This document shows, in pieces, positions 21,006 through 31,674 of a stretch of 64,000 nucleotides of DNA (position 1 is its first letter; every line of letters begins with the position of its first letter). A program made the translations under genes and the position numbers. This stretch comes from Anodontia alba (taxonomy: Eukaryota > Mollusca > Bivalvia > Lucinida > Lucinidae). Below the pieces are notes generated by a model that was not told the DNA's origin, ran no database searches, and saw only the letters and a program-made list of their open reading frames with translations. The stretch spans positions 122,260,839 through 122,324,838 of the forward strand of contig OZ024824.1 in the NCBI GenBank assembly GCA_964016985.1. The letters run 5' to 3'.

Positions 21006-21315
21006 TTGCATACTGAAATAAGAAATTCGCGGAAGTTGTGTAGCGCCTATCTGGGTCTTTCAGTATCATAGCCCTCTTATTTTAACGCTGAATGTCGCAG
21101 TACAAATATCGAAGTCATTAGACCATAGGTCTTAAAGCCCTAAAACCATATAGGGAGGGAGTATATATACCAGATTTGATGACGGTGATATGTGAAGCTA
21201 ATCGAAAGAGGAGCTAAACATTAGGATTGGTGTTAAGGCAAAGTACTTGGACCGTGAAATACGTAATTGTTATAAAATCGGCCCTAATTTAACCTTAAGA
21301 AAATTTAAAAGCAAA
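21006..21315. other. Unexplained stretch
   Basis: No feature recognised. Confidence 0.35.
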
Positions 21316-21365
21316 AATATAAGTGAAGATACCAGGAAATGAAACAATCACGAAGCACAGAAATG
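21316..21365 (-). repeat. Family M fragment
   Basis: Minus strand reads GTGCTTCGTGATTGTTTCAT then TTCCTGGTATCTTCACTTA, the terminal part of family M, directly downstream of the candidate exon on the same strand. Confidence 0.55.
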
Positions 21366-21814
21366 AAAACAAATAGAAATAGTTGCTGGAAGGAATTCGT
21401 TAATCGCAAGTTTTATTCTCTCAGAATTTGTCTTCAACTGCCATTTGCGAGACTGTGACGTTACGACCGTCCAGTCCATGTTGCCTGTTCTTCTGCCTGC
21501 CTTTCCTTTCAGTCCCTTCAGTTCTACATTGCAGAGCTTTCTTTGCAGTGCAAGAGGAACGCGAGATGTGGCGGTAACACCTAAGTTGTCAGTTCTGAAG
21601 TCCGGGGTACGACATGTCGTCGAAAAACTCTTCATCGAATACGACACTTCATCGAATGTGACATACCGTTGTAAAGTGGTCTTGGAGGCAAAGAAACACT
21701 TGCGACACTTGCGTACATCCTCATAGATGATGTGAACTAAGTTCGAGATGTTCAGGAGTCTTCCATAGCATCTCATTCAAAGGCTTTACTAAAGAAGGTG
21801 CGACAAAGACATCG
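21348..21814 (-). pseudogene. Candidate coding segment with C2H2-like motif, frame-broken
   Basis: The region is clearly richer in GC than its surroundings. On the minus strand GTTTTTGCAG near 21815 looks like a splice acceptor and opens a frame encoding NVDVFVAPSLVKPLNEMLWK, which ends at a TGA near 21723. An overlapping second frame is open from 21776 to 21348 and encodes VRKCRKCFFASKTTLQRYV, reminiscent of a zinc finger (C-x2-C...) but without the paired histidines. AATAAA occurs on this strand at about 21411-21416. Two adjoining open frames suggest a frameshifted pseudogene or an unseen intron. The antisense ORF at 21445-21726 is the alternative. Confidence 0.35.
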
Positions 21815-21867
21815 ACATTGTCAACTGCAAAAACCCTTTCGGCCCTGCTGACCAAAACAGATACCTT

Positions 21868-21934
21868 TGCAAACAGTGTAGATCCAGATGAGACGGCTCA
21901 AATGAGCCGTCTCATCAGGATCTAGACTGTTGCC
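21868..21934. repeat. Family D palindrome (GAGACGGCTC subtype)
   Basis: TTTGCAAACAGTGTAGATCC...GATCTAGACTGTTGC; near-perfect arms. Confidence 0.8.
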
Positions 21935-22401
21935 ATAATGTTTATACTTTTTGACCGGCAGCTTCATTTGCAATAGTGGACATGTTCAAATTCAAAGCTG
22001 GAAACGGCCACTTCAACAATTTAGGGTGAAAGAGATAAACAGCAACGAAATATGTGATATATGGCTTATGGTCAAATATCAGTAAACCACAAGGTCAGTA
22101 CGAATAGCTTGTTTGAGCTATCACTCCAAGCAATTTTAGCGCCATTTAAGTGACGACTTTATTCCAATTGTATTGCGCTTCTTATCACTAAAACACGAAA
22201 TGTGCTATCTTCCCGCTGGGCATTCTAGTCAAGTGGTGTCCATCTAACTGACCATCGGTCACCTTAAAACTTGGGTCAACAATGGCAAATTATAGCGCAG
22301 ATCTGCGGTTGATCACGCTAATTTTTATAACTGCAATATCGTATTTACCCTAAAATTTCGGACACCTGAACCATAGTTTCCTAAAATTATATCAAGTCTA
22401 C
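21935..22401. other. Unexplained stretch
   Basis: Nothing recognised. The end (GTATTTACCCTAAAATTTCG then GACACCTGAACC, 22339-22373) resembles a left border of a family D-type element without the core. Confidence 0.35.
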
Positions 22402-22786
22402 TTTTATACCCCGCCACATGATAGTGGTAGGGTATTGTGTTTTCACTTCCGTCCGTCCGTTCGCCTACCAGTGCTTGGTTTCCGCTCTCTAACTTGATTA
22501 GTTTTGGATGGATTTTTTTTTTCAAATTTTGCATACACGTGTATATTAGGGGTGAGTGGACTGGGATTGTTAATGGGCAAATTTCGTCAATTTTTGACAG
22601 AGTTATCTGTCAATCATATGTCCGTTGTTTCGTTTCCGGACAATAAATTGAGTAAAATCAATCGATTTTCACCAAACTTGGTATGTGCATTGATATTAAT
22701 GAGGTCTAGTTTGGGATTGCTAATGGTCAAATTTCGTCAATTGTTAATAGAGTTATCCTCCCACCACACGACAGTGGCGGGATATA
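22402..22786. mobile_element. Element with CCCCGCCAC/GTGGCGGG hairpin ends
   Basis: Left hairpin ATACCCCGCCACATGATAGT then GGTAGGGTAT, right hairpin CCCACCACACGACAGTGGCG then GGATATAA. The terminal words are inverted copies. CCGTCCGTCCG lies next to the left hairpin. Internally GGGATTG(T/C)TAATGG(G/T)CAAATTTCG recurs about 160 bp apart. Layout (hairpin, GTCC repeat, two internal repeats) is similar to 16187-18215 in reverse. Confidence 0.55.
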
Positions 22787-22920
22787 ATCGTTTAAAGTTT
22801 CAATTTACTGCTGGATAAGTAGCAAAATAGCGTAGCCTCTGATCAGACGACGCGTTCACCGTATTGTCTACCTGGATATTTTTAACCCACTATAGTGTGG
22901 AGAACCCCAAAAGGGTAATT

Positions 22921-22990
22921 GGCAAACAATGCAGACCCAGATCAGAGGCCGCAGAGTGCGGCGTCTGAATAGGGTCCCCGCTGTGTGCAA
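22921..22990. repeat. Family D palindrome
   Basis: GGCAAACAATGCAGACCCAG...; right arm diverged (GGGTCCCCGCTGTGTGC). Confidence 0.7.
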
Positions 22991-23052
22991 ATGGTTTAGC
23001 CATTTGTCGCCAGAAATATTTAAACAATAGCCCGGCATACCAAAATTGAAAT

Positions 23053-23090
23053 TGGGTGGGGGTGGGGGTGGGGGAGGGGGGGGGGGAGTG
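23053..23090 (+). repeat. G-rich tract, possible quadruplex
   Basis: Four or more runs of five G separated by single T, then twelve G in a row. Confidence 0.9.
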
Positions 23091-23157
23091 ATTATTCAGT
23101 CAAAATGGGTTCAGTAGCTGACCTTAATCACACTAAGCATTCGGACAGACATGCCGA

Positions 23158-23226
23158 AGCAAACACTGTAGACACAGATCAGATGCTTCCGAAAGCGGCA
23201 TCTGATCACGGTCTTCAGTGTTTGCC
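23158..23226. repeat. Family D palindrome
   Basis: AGCAAACACTGTAGACACAG...CACGGTCTTCAGTGTTTGC with centre GATGCTTCCGAAAGCGGCAT. Confidence 0.75.
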
Positions 23227-23345
23227 ACGCATACAGCATTTTTTTAGACACATTAACAGATAACAATGTGGACTCGTTTTATTTCTGGGATTTATATGGT
23301 AAGGAGTTAACCCATTTATACCTAGCGTTCCATAAAAGGGACATC

Positions 23346-23413
23346 AGCAAACAGTGTAGACCCTGATAAGACACCACAGAACGTGGCGTCTTATCAGGGT
23401 CTACACTGTTTGC
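23346..23413. repeat. Family D palindrome with TTAACCC border
   Basis: Near-perfect core; TTAACCCATTTATACCTAGC lies 23 bp upstream at 23308. Confidence 0.8.
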
Positions 23414-23549
23414 AATGAGGAAAGAAATCTCTATAAAACATTGTGACAATAAAAACTAACCAGACACTCCTAATGTTGAAATGAACCGGTCCAAGGCGTT
23501 ATGGTAGAAGAGTATTAAAGTTTTTGGACAAGTATAGTAAGTCGTCCTC

Positions 23550-23829
23550 ATCACGAAAACATACCTATGTAATTTTGACTCCCTTAAACCTCACTTTTAT
23601 ATAGTAAAACTGGGGTTTGCAAGGGTATATATTATTGTTCTTATTTCTGCTCAAAACCATAGATTGTAAGTACTCGTTAGAACCGCCTCGCCGAGGCGGT
23701 TCTAACGAGTACCCACAATCTATGTTTTGAGCAGAAATATGGACAAAATATCAATTTTTTTTATCTGAAAATTTTCCTTTTTTGGTTGTAAAACTTTCAA
23801 TACATTCGAATAGACCTGTTTCCGTAATG
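23550..23829 (+). mobile_element. Family A MITE
   Basis: CATCACGAAAACATACC to GACCTGTTTCCGTAATG. Hairpin arms perfect except a GTAAGTACTC change on the left. Confidence 0.85.
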
Positions 23830-24308
23830 TAATATTTAGAATACAACGTTAGCCAACTGTACAAGTTCAAAAGGCAAGAAAGTCAGCCATGAGATGAAAT
23901 TTCTTTCAATCTTTACAAAAACACAAAAAAAAAAGATATTATGAAAACGTGAACCCGAACTGTAAACACGTTCGAAATAAATAGTCTCAAACATATTGAC
24001 GCTAACCAGACCAGAACGAGGCGAAAGAATATACACTAATGGGATTAAATGCATAGATTCGGTGTAAATATTTAGTTATTTCGGAAGGTGGGGTAAATTT
24101 GAAGCTGTAGTTAGGTTTCTGCAATAATGACCATAAAATATGGTCTTTGTGATATTGAGGATTATAGGTACACCATGTGCGTGTAACGTGAAGCTCCGAC
24201 TGGTTAATGTTGCACAATAAACAACTTGGAATACCTCGGAGGAGGGTCGATGGTGGTTGTGAAATAGGCGCAGGGAACTGAGTAGGGACATGTATTTACC
24301 CTTCAATA
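23830..24308. other. Unexplained stretch
   Basis: Three overlapping minus-strand ORFs of 71-87 codons, none with a recognisable domain or a clearly better frame. Not called as a gene. Confidence 0.35.
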
Positions 24309-24641
24309 TACAGTCGACTCTCGTTATCTCGAATTCCAAGGGACTCTCTGTAACACTTCGAGATATCCGTACCTCGACATATCAGGTTTTCAGAATTGAG
24401 GAAATAATAATTCGAACAACCACATTTAACAAATATATATGTAATTGGACTCTTGAAGTTAGAGATATATCGAAAATATTGTGGAAAAGAGGAGAAATTG
24501 CTCCTTAGGAGCAATTTCTCCCCTTTTCCACAATATTTTTACTTGTTGTTAGATTTCGTGTTTAGGCAGGGACAAGATTTTCACTTCGAGATAAGCGGTT
24601 ATTCGAGAAAAGCGTGTTCGAGATAACGAGAGTCAACTGTA
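24309..24641 (+). mobile_element. Family C MITE, well preserved
   Basis: TACAGTCGACTCTCGTTATC to ACGAGAGTCAACTGTA, with the TA dinucleotide on both sides and the hairpin GAGAAATTGCTCCTTAGGAG intact. Confidence 0.85.
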
Positions 24642-25189
24642 CCTAGCGGGAATCAAATTATAGTCTGATTTATTCAATAGTCATGTCAGTCTAATTCTAC
24701 CTTTTTTCTCTGTGACAAGTGAAAATACACTTTTATACACACTTAAACAAGAGCTGTATAATTGTTCTAGATTCTTTTTTTTGTTTATGATTTTTAATAC
24801 CCGACTCAAGGCAAACGGGTCATTTATTTTTTGCTGCCAGAAAATATACGAATTTTGTACACTTTGCACTGCAACAAGCGGATCTACAGAAATACTTCCA
24901 GGCATGAAAAATGCCATTGACAATTTTACTGCACTGAAATAGAAGTTCCCTAATACACACATACACACGTGCGCACGCATATGTACGACCAAGTGTGCCA
25001 TTGAAATACACTTAAAAACGCAGCTAAAGGAAAGATACATATACATGGTTGGTTGATTAGGATTTTCACGCCTTGTCAAGACTGTTAAGGTCATGTCGGA
25101 CAGGTCAGTGTACCGAACCACAATTTCCCTGGGCAGGCTTAGTCCTCTAAGCGGTTAACCATTTTTTCTGCACATTATTTCGCTAGAAA
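24642..25189. other. Unexplained stretch
   Basis: A short alternating CACACA/GTGC segment at 24955-24985; ORFs on both strands are unconvincing. Confidence 0.35.
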
Positions 25190-25359
25190 CTGACAACTGC
25201 CCTTTTCGAATCAGCTTCAGTTGGCTTCAACTGATCTGGATCTGAACTGTTTGTCATTAAATATGTGAATTTCTATAAAAAACCTGGATCAAGTAATCTG
25301 ATTGGCTGGAAATTAGACGTGGGTGTGGCATCTTAATTTATTCAGCAAGGCAAGGGTTT
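25190..25359 (-). mobile_element. Family N MITE, diverged inverted copy
   Basis: Right border TTCAGCAAGGCAAGGGTTTA; left border CTGCCCTTTTCGAATCAGC. The D-type core is reduced to GTTGGCTTCAACTGATCTGG plus one arm. Confidence 0.6.
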
Positions 25360-25856
25360 ACTTGATTTTCTCAGTTCAGGGCAAGGATAATAAGGAGTTA
25401 AGGTGCCTGAATGTTTGGGTAAATACGGTGCGAAGAGATCTTCCTTTCTAAAGTGAGAGCATCACCCTCAACGAAATCTGATGACCCCAACACGTATATC
25501 GTTTCATCAGTCACCAAACACTGGAGGCGTTATAATGGAAAATACGAAAAAATGAATATAAAACAAACCAACCGGAAGTTTCTGATAAGTTACATCCCTT
25601 TATCATACCATCAGCTACTAATGGAGCGTAGAGAAATAAAACTACTTATTTAATGTCACAGATATTACCCTAAAGCAGTAAAAACTCTGTGTAGCGTAAA
25701 AAAGATTAGACAATATACCTTGTATTTATATGTTTCACTAATCCTGGTTAAGTGATTATTTGGTACTGCTTTAGGGTTGCTGCAGGTACATATGAATAAC
25801 TAAGAATTTAAATAGTAAGTGACTTTTTGCTCGCTTCGGCGAAGCTCAGGATGGCC
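25360..25856. other. Unexplained stretch
   Basis: Begins with a D-element right border (AAGGAGTTAAGGTGCC..., 25391-25435). A 66-codon ORF at 25453-25653 is not supported by splice signals. Confidence 0.35.
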
Positions 25857-25857
25857 G

Positions 25858-26088
25858 TGGGCTGGGTTGCCTAGTGGTTAGTGCACTCGACTTTCATGCG
25901 GGATATCGTGGGTTAGAATCTCGCTAGGGTCGAGACAATTTTCAGACCATTAGTCCGCCTAGCTCATACTCGACGTGCCATGGTTTGAGTATAAAGTGGA
26001 CAGGGCAGCGCTTGGTGACAGACAGTGGCACGAAGTGTGCATGGGTGATCCATGAATCCGCACAACAACATCTCAGGATGGTCTATAC
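25858..26088 (+). mobile_element. tRNA-derived SINE
   Basis: The 5' head carries an RNA polymerase III A box (TTGCCTAGTGGTTAGTGCAC, 25868-25887) and a B box (GGGTTAGAATC, 25910-25920), spaced as in a tRNA gene, with CTTTCAT in the anticodon-loop position as in tRNA-Glu. The arms do not pair well enough for a functional tRNA. A roughly 160-bp unrelated body follows (CACGAAGTGTGCATGGGTG) and ends against a family K element. Confidence 0.6.
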
Positions 26089-26200
26089 TCTCAGCTAGCA
26101 TTCTACTTAAATCTATATGATAGGCCCGTATGGAATCCTGTCGGGCCGCTAACGGTCCGATAAAGATTAAAAAGAAGAAATAAAAAGAATGTTAGCTGGG
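26089..26200. mobile_element. Family K palindromic element, diverged
   Basis: Left CAGCTAGCATTCTACTTAAA, right GAATGTTAGCTGGG. The right arm has lost pairing in an A-rich segment. Confidence 0.65.
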
Positions 26201-26541
26201 CTTCTTCTTCAGATGAAGTTCGCTCTCTGGTGATGACCACTGGAAAATATTTTATGCACATACAGAAATAGCATACGACACCCCTTAGGCGCAGTATATA
26301 CGCACAGTCTTCGGTCCTAGTCTTTCTTTCGGGACAATTAGAAGAGGGTTCAGATAGTTTTATAAGGAGTAGGGGGTAAACTTCTTCCTTGTTCGCACTT
26401 CCTTAGCCTTTTTGGGTCTGTATGTATCTTCCTTACGGTCCCGGAAACAAGTTTGACAGTTTCAGTACAAACTGATTCAAGATGGGGTTTCTAAAACTGT
26501 ATAGATTGTTCCTCTATATCAATCAAATCTTCTTGTTTCAG
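26201..26541. other. Unexplained stretch preceding a splice-acceptor-like site
   Basis: No repeat recognised. The final 20 bases, ATCAAATCTTCTTGTTTCAG, are pyrimidine-rich and end in AG, a good acceptor match. Confidence 0.4.
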
Positions 26542-26669
26542 TAATGCAGAAAGAAACCTACGAGAGACGGTCCGGACTTTACATACTCCTGCCTTACCAC
26601 ATGCAGCCACCTACACATATTATATATGAGCGAAAACTACACTTTATCATTTATAAATCGGCCTATTAA
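26542..26669 (+). CDS. Candidate terminal coding exon, function unknown
   Basis: Directly after the strong acceptor ending at 26541, a frame (first full codon ATG at 26544) encodes about 41 residues, including MQKETYERRSGLYILLP, and stops at TAA 26667-26669. Composition is mixed and protein-like. If translation enters from an upstream exon, the exon begins with two bases of a split codon. It lies 50 bp upstream of a mariner remnant on the same strand. No family recognised; chance remains possible at this length. Confidence 0.3.
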
Positions 26670-26715
26670 TTTTTAATAAGAAGTGTGTATATATTTAAAT
26701 AAGGTAGGTGCTACC

Positions 26716-27166
26716 ATGGACTCTAAGCTGTAGGAACAGCGATCTGTAATAAAATTCTTGCTTTTAGAAGGTGAACACCTTGCCACATTTTTCAAAGGTT
26801 GCAGAAAAGTTTCTCAACAGTCTACATATGCCGTTTACCGTTTATAGCATGGTCTCACGTTTTAGGGAGGGCAGGACAAGCGTGATGGACAAGCCTATGC
26901 CAGGGAGGCCCGCTGAGGCAGTGACCCTACAATGGTGGCGAAAGTTGAAGTTTTTGTCAACAAAGATCGCATATTGACATTGCATGGGGTAGCTAATCAG
27001 TTTTGCATTGGTAAAGCGTCGTCACATCAGATTTTACATGAAAATAGGTATATGCAAGGTAAATGCTAAGTGGGTGCCAAAACAGCTGTCAGAAGACCAA
27101 AAAAGCGTCCAGAATGACAACAGCAAAAGAATGTTTTCGACGTTTTAACCACGATGAAAATAGTTT
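26716..27166 (+). pseudogene. Mariner transposase pseudogene, N-terminal half
   Basis: The start MDSKL is followed at once by an in-frame TAG (26731-26733), then EQRSVIKFLLLEGEH. After a frame change comes SRFREGRTSVMDKPMPGRPA (about 26850-26910), the classic mariner helix-turn-helix linker, then VAKVE/VANQF/SSHQILHE and AKWVPKQLSEDQ in shifting frames, ending at FNHDEN (27140-27163). Intact mariner transposases are about 345 residues; here only the DNA-binding half survives. The DDE catalytic part is absent, cut off by a poly-T tract. Multiple stops and frameshifts mean it is inactive. No terminal inverted repeats were identified. Confidence 0.75.
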
Positions 27167-27222
27167 GTTTTTTTTTTGTTTTTTTGTTGTTGTTTTTTTT
27201 TTTTTTTTTTTTTTTTTTTTGT
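27167..27222. repeat. Poly-T tract with G interruptions
   Basis: Marks the truncation point of the mariner pseudogene; unrelated sequence (GTTTTACGTGTTATTGAGTC) follows. Confidence 0.9.
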
Positions 27223-27319
27223 TTTACGTGTTATTGAGTCGCGTTGCACAAGAAGGATGCCTATAGTAGTACAGGGTCGCACTCTAGGGTGCCACCCTAT
27301 ACTACTGTGCCTGTATGGA

Positions 27320-27524
27320 TATATGGCCGGCGTCAAGCGAAAAAGTGCCTTCGACGCAAAAGTCGCAGTTTCAGATCATCCTGTGCATGCACAAAGTATA
27401 CTCTGTGCCTTTGCTCACAATTCATACATTTCGTAATATCCAGTGATTCTGTTAGCGGACAGTGAAGGCCTTGATCAGACTGCACGAACGCGCAGGCTGA
27501 TCTGGGCCTTCGCTGCCCGCATAT
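27320..27524. mobile_element. Family E MITE, left half decayed
   Basis: Right hairpin GAAGGCCTTGATCAGACTGC/GCAGGCTGATCTGGGCCTTC intact at about 27463-27515; a decayed CAGTTTCAGATCATCCTGTG arm lies to the left. Confidence 0.6.
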
Positions 27525-27528
27525 CCAC

Positions 27529-27595
27529 GCAGTGTGTTTTAGGCCCTCGTTTCCACACCAGGTTCTACAGTATCAAGATTTGTGAAAGTTCCAGT
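27529..27595. repeat. Short dispersed repeat shared with 20336-20402
   Basis: CTCGTTTCCACACCAGGTTC; see the partner copy for the alignment. Confidence 0.5.
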
Positions 27596-27679
27596 TCTCG
27601 TGCTTGATAGGGTACCTGCATGTATTCTTCTAAAAACTGAACCAACAGCATATTTAATGTTTTGTCGGTCAAGATAACA

Positions 27680-27893
27680 TTAAAGCTTTGTCCTGCTGAA
27701 TAAATTAAGATGCCACACCTACCTCTAATTTCAGCCAATCAGATTACTTGATCCAGATTGTTGCTATAAATTCACATACTTAATGGTAAACAGTGCAGAT
27801 CCAGATCAGTTGGCTTCTTCAGAAGCCAACTGATCTGGATCTACACTGTTTGCAAAGACAGAGCATATCTGGGATCAGCAAGACAAGGGTTAA
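27680..27893 (-). mobile_element. Family N MITE carrying a D-type core
   Basis: TTAAAGCTTTGTCCTGCTGAA at left and GCAAGACAAGGGTTAA at right. The central hairpin has arms AAACAGTGCAGATCCAGATC/GATCTGGATCTACACTGTTT with tip TTGGCTTCTTCAGAAGCCAA. TTAA on both sides fits piggyBac-type insertion. Confidence 0.75.
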
Positions 27894-28049
27894 TGCTTTG
27901 TGGCACAATAGAAACATACGAAGTATTAAGGCAGCTGATGCTATTTGCATCTCTCTTCAATACCTTTTCATGTTTTTGTAAAAAGACATGAAATCAGTCT
28001 TATTAGAAATTTTAAAGTTTTGGATGTACTTGTAGGTGGAGTCAACCCT

Positions 28050-28260
28050 TTCATCCCTTCTGAAGTTTTAGTCTACTGTAAAAAGGAGATGAATCTGCTA
28101 CACTTAGAAGCAAGTTTTTTTGTTTTGTTTTTTTTTTTTTTTTTTGTTTTTTTTTTTAGAGAGAGAAGACACTTTTGAGAAGGGCTTTTGGTACGGGAAA
28201 GCAAACGGAAAACCGCTATTTTTCTCCTTTTTTAAAATGGAAAGTCTACCAAGTGTAAGG
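28050..28260. mobile_element. Family H MITE interrupted by poly-T
   Basis: Family H consensus: CTCCCTTCTGAAAAGGGGTC at left, hairpin AAAGAATTTGCTCCC/GGGAGCAAATTCTTT, then ACGGGAAAGCAAACAGAAAG and ATCTACCAAGTGTA at right. This copy has a degraded hairpin and a T tract at 28124-28157. Confidence 0.6.
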
Positions 28261-28364
28261 TTGGAATAATTAATCGGGGAATCGATTAATTGATCAATAA
28301 ATTCCACAATGATTATCATTACAGATTTGCTAATAATCGATCTTTTGATTTCTGTCTGTTACTT

Positions 28365-28567
28365 TGCCATATTTACCCTTAGTACTCAGACACCTCAATT
28401 CCTTACCATATTTTATCTAAAATTTGAGCAAGTACAATTTACTACCCACTGTTTTGTCTAAAATAGCTGGATGAGTGGCAAACAGTGTAGACCCTGATGA
28501 GACGCAGCGTTTGCGGTGTCTCATCAGGGTCTACACTGTTTGCTCAGGCCTGTCTGACCGAATACAT
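28365..28567. mobile_element. Extended family D element
   Basis: Left border CCATATTTACCCTTAGTACT with CACCTCAATTCCTTACCATA; the core at 28478-28543 is perfect apart from its tip (GATGAGACGCAGCGTTTGCG). The right border is shortened to TCTGACCGAATACATA. Confidence 0.75.
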
Positions 28568-29331
28568 ACAATAAAGGATAACATATGGAAAGAGTCATGC
28601 GCAGATCGGTAAAATTATGACCAAACCTTCAGTGATTACTGATCGATTATCGATCACAATGGCAGGCCTGATAATCGATTATCTTTTCAGCTCTGTTTAG
28701 CCAGCCTTAACCAAGTGTGTCTAAACCCCTTAAGATGAATGGAGAAAGCACTTTAAGCTGAAAATTAAAAATGTCCCTTTCAGTGGGCACACCGTTCGGA
28801 AGAAAAGATACTGGCCTCCCTTAAGAAGGGGGACAAACACTTTTAAGCAAGAGTGGTCACCCTTGAAATCATATTGTCGCATTTACGATCAGAAATAGTG
28901 TAAAACGATATCATATTTCTCACTCAATACATTCAATTAAGTCAATAAGACAAATATCTGATTAGCCACCGTTTCATTAGCATCATTTATTTGATAATCA
29001 TTTATCAATTTAATCGCCATTTCACTCTTCCCACAACTTTTGAAGTGTAATCGTTGAATCATTATAAAATAATATTTCATGCTAGACTGGTGATAATATT
29101 TCAAACTGAGGATTTTGTAGTAGAATTGGAATATTTATGAATGGGAGAATAGGCATAATTAAACCGTTTAAGCGTACTGATATTACTATTTCATTGTAAG
29201 ATAGGGGAAATATTTTATTCATGTTATCAACAGATTTTGGGGCAGACAACAGTATTAAATCTTTTCAGCATCACATGTCAGGAAAATACTAATTATGGAT
29301 TTTTGTAACAGTAATTCATAACAGCTTAAGG
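28568..29331. other. AT-rich stretch with diverged family H text
   Basis: 28718-28880 contains CTCCCTTAAGAAGGGGGACA and related family H words without a hairpin. The rest is unexplained. Confidence 0.4.
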
Positions 29332-29515
29332 GAAAGGATACACTTACAGGGGGAAGTAACTCTATCTAAATTGTTTTGTTCCCTTCTGTAAAGCAAAGAA
29401 TTTTCTCTCCATACAAATCATCTTTTATTGAAGATCCCTTTTCAGAATGAAATCAAAAAAGTTGCCTCCCGTGTAAAAATGTCAGAAAATCTACCAGATG
29501 AATCTAGTGTCCTTA
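29332..29515. mobile_element. Family H MITE, diverged
   Basis: ATACACTTACAGGGGGAAGT at left and AATCTACCAGATGAATCTAG at right match the borders of other H copies; the hairpin is mostly lost. Confidence 0.55.
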
Positions 29516-29535
29516 AACAACACCTTTGCATTTAT

Positions 29536-29642
29536 TATTATTATAATTATTACTAATATTAATATCGTTATTATTATTATTATTATTATTATTTTTGTTG
29601 TTGTTGTTGTTGATTTTGTTTTCGTTTGTTTGTTTGTTTTTT
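29536..29642. repeat. Compound (ATT)n/(TTG)n microsatellite
   Basis: ATT units, then TTG units, then TTTG units. Confidence 0.9.
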
Positions 29643-30180
29643 ACTTTTACTCCATGCCTCGGTCATGCACTTGGAAACTTAGTACCACACAAGAAAAGTC
29701 TTTGTTCTTGGGAAGATTCATGAAATGATAAAAAAAAATCTAGTATTAACCAGTGTACAAGTGAAGCACTTGGCAGAAGTAAAAGAAAACGTACAAAGTC
29801 ACGCACGTATGCGCGTACGAACTTAAAACTGTCACTAAACGCTATATACCCCAAGCCAGTGCATAGCGGGGGATATAAATTAGGGAATATATTCATTTCA
29901 AAACATAAACTATACATCATTCTCAAATGATACTATATCCGTTGCACGTGCTAAAACATTCTATCAATGGAAACTGAAAATAAAAGAGCTACACGGAAAA
30001 TGATATTATTTTAGTGGCTGAAGAATGACAAATGTTACGAAAAGGAACAAAAGACGAAAATCCTGTATCAACTTTGGCCAAATCACAGCAAGATATTTCA
30101 AACAGACGCAAGGTAAATCGTGGTTCTTAAGAGAAAATGGTTCACATTCAGAGGAGACAAATCTCACAAAACCGGTTTGC
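29643..30180. other. Unexplained stretch
   Basis: No feature recognised. Confidence 0.35.
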
Positions 30181-30365
30181 CTCCCTTCCGAAAAGGGGTC
30201 TACTCTAAGAGGAAAGAATTTGCTCCCAAAGGGAGCAAATTCTTTCCTCTTAGAGTAGACCCTATTTCAGAAAGGAATTGGTGTGAGGGAAGACAAACAG
30301 AGAGTCAGAAAACTTGTCTCCCTTTTAAACTGATGGAAAATATGCCAGGTGTATCCTGTCCCCTT
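30181..30365. mobile_element. Family H MITE, best preserved copy
   Basis: Perfect 33-bp hairpin arms around GAATTTGCTCCCAAAGGGAG, flanked by CTACTCTAAGAGGAAA and its complement. Confidence 0.8.
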
Positions 30366-30564
30366 ATTATGAATTAACACCTCCCCAGCAGAGTCATCTC
30401 GGGTTAATTTACGCGTGCTAAAAACTGAAATGTAACAAGCTCTTCAATAGGCAATTTGTTTCTTTCAAACTTTATTGGCTACATGTAGTATGTAGTTTCA
30501 AATAACCTTTTGAGTAAAATAATTTGAAGATGTTTTGTGTAGTCAAATTCTTTTATGATCATAG

Positions 30565-30687
30565 CTCTTAAACACCTCCCGGCGACTTCTCTATCTGTGT
30601 GATCGTATCTCAGTTGTGCAGCTGGCAATGTTTCCAATAAAAAGCGGCGTTGCGCAAGGGTCATTTTTCACGCCTATTCTTTTCTAA
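30565..30687 (+). pseudogene. LINE-like reverse transcriptase fragment
   Basis: A 40-codon open frame contains MFPIKSGVAQGSFFTPILF (30628-30684), closely matching the conserved reverse-transcriptase block with the form sGvxQGSxxSPxLF found in non-LTR elements. A TAA follows immediately, and the catalytic YxDD block is not seen downstream. Upstream residues RISVVQLA are compatible with the preceding strand. A decayed, truncated LINE fragment is the best reading; clade cannot be assigned. The minus-strand ORF over the same bases (30479-30664) is rejected. Confidence 0.45.
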
Positions 30688-31311
<624 letters not shown>

Positions 31312-31479
31312 ATCAGAATACTTTAAAGACCGTGTTTACTCGTGCAAACATTGTAGGCCCAGATATGACGGTGTAGATAGCTGTTGTAATTGAGGGGTTT
31401 TTTTATGTTTGCTAGTATTTGCATTTGTATTTTGACAATTACAGAGTTCTACAACATCAACAAGGAGTAAAACGGCCTT

Positions 31480-31535
31480 GGAGAAATATGGTAAGGAGCT
31501 AAGATGTCCGGATATCTAGGATAAATATAGTTAAT
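31480..31535. repeat. Family D right-border fragment
   Basis: AATATGGTAAGGAGCTAAGA followed by TGTCCGGATATCTAGG; no core. Confidence 0.45.
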
Positions 31536-31674
31536 GTATATACAGGTTGGTGTTTTCAACAATAAAGTTCCTGGTCCATTGCAATATTACAGATATACTG
31601 CCCATATGCAGCATATGTTCACGGGAAGTAGGCTAAGAGTTGTCTGCTCGTGATGATTGACGTTCTCTGTACAG

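Noticed and set aside
25858..25930. Functional tRNA-Glu gene
   Set aside because: A and B boxes are present but acceptor, anticodon and T arms do not pair properly; a SINE head fits better.
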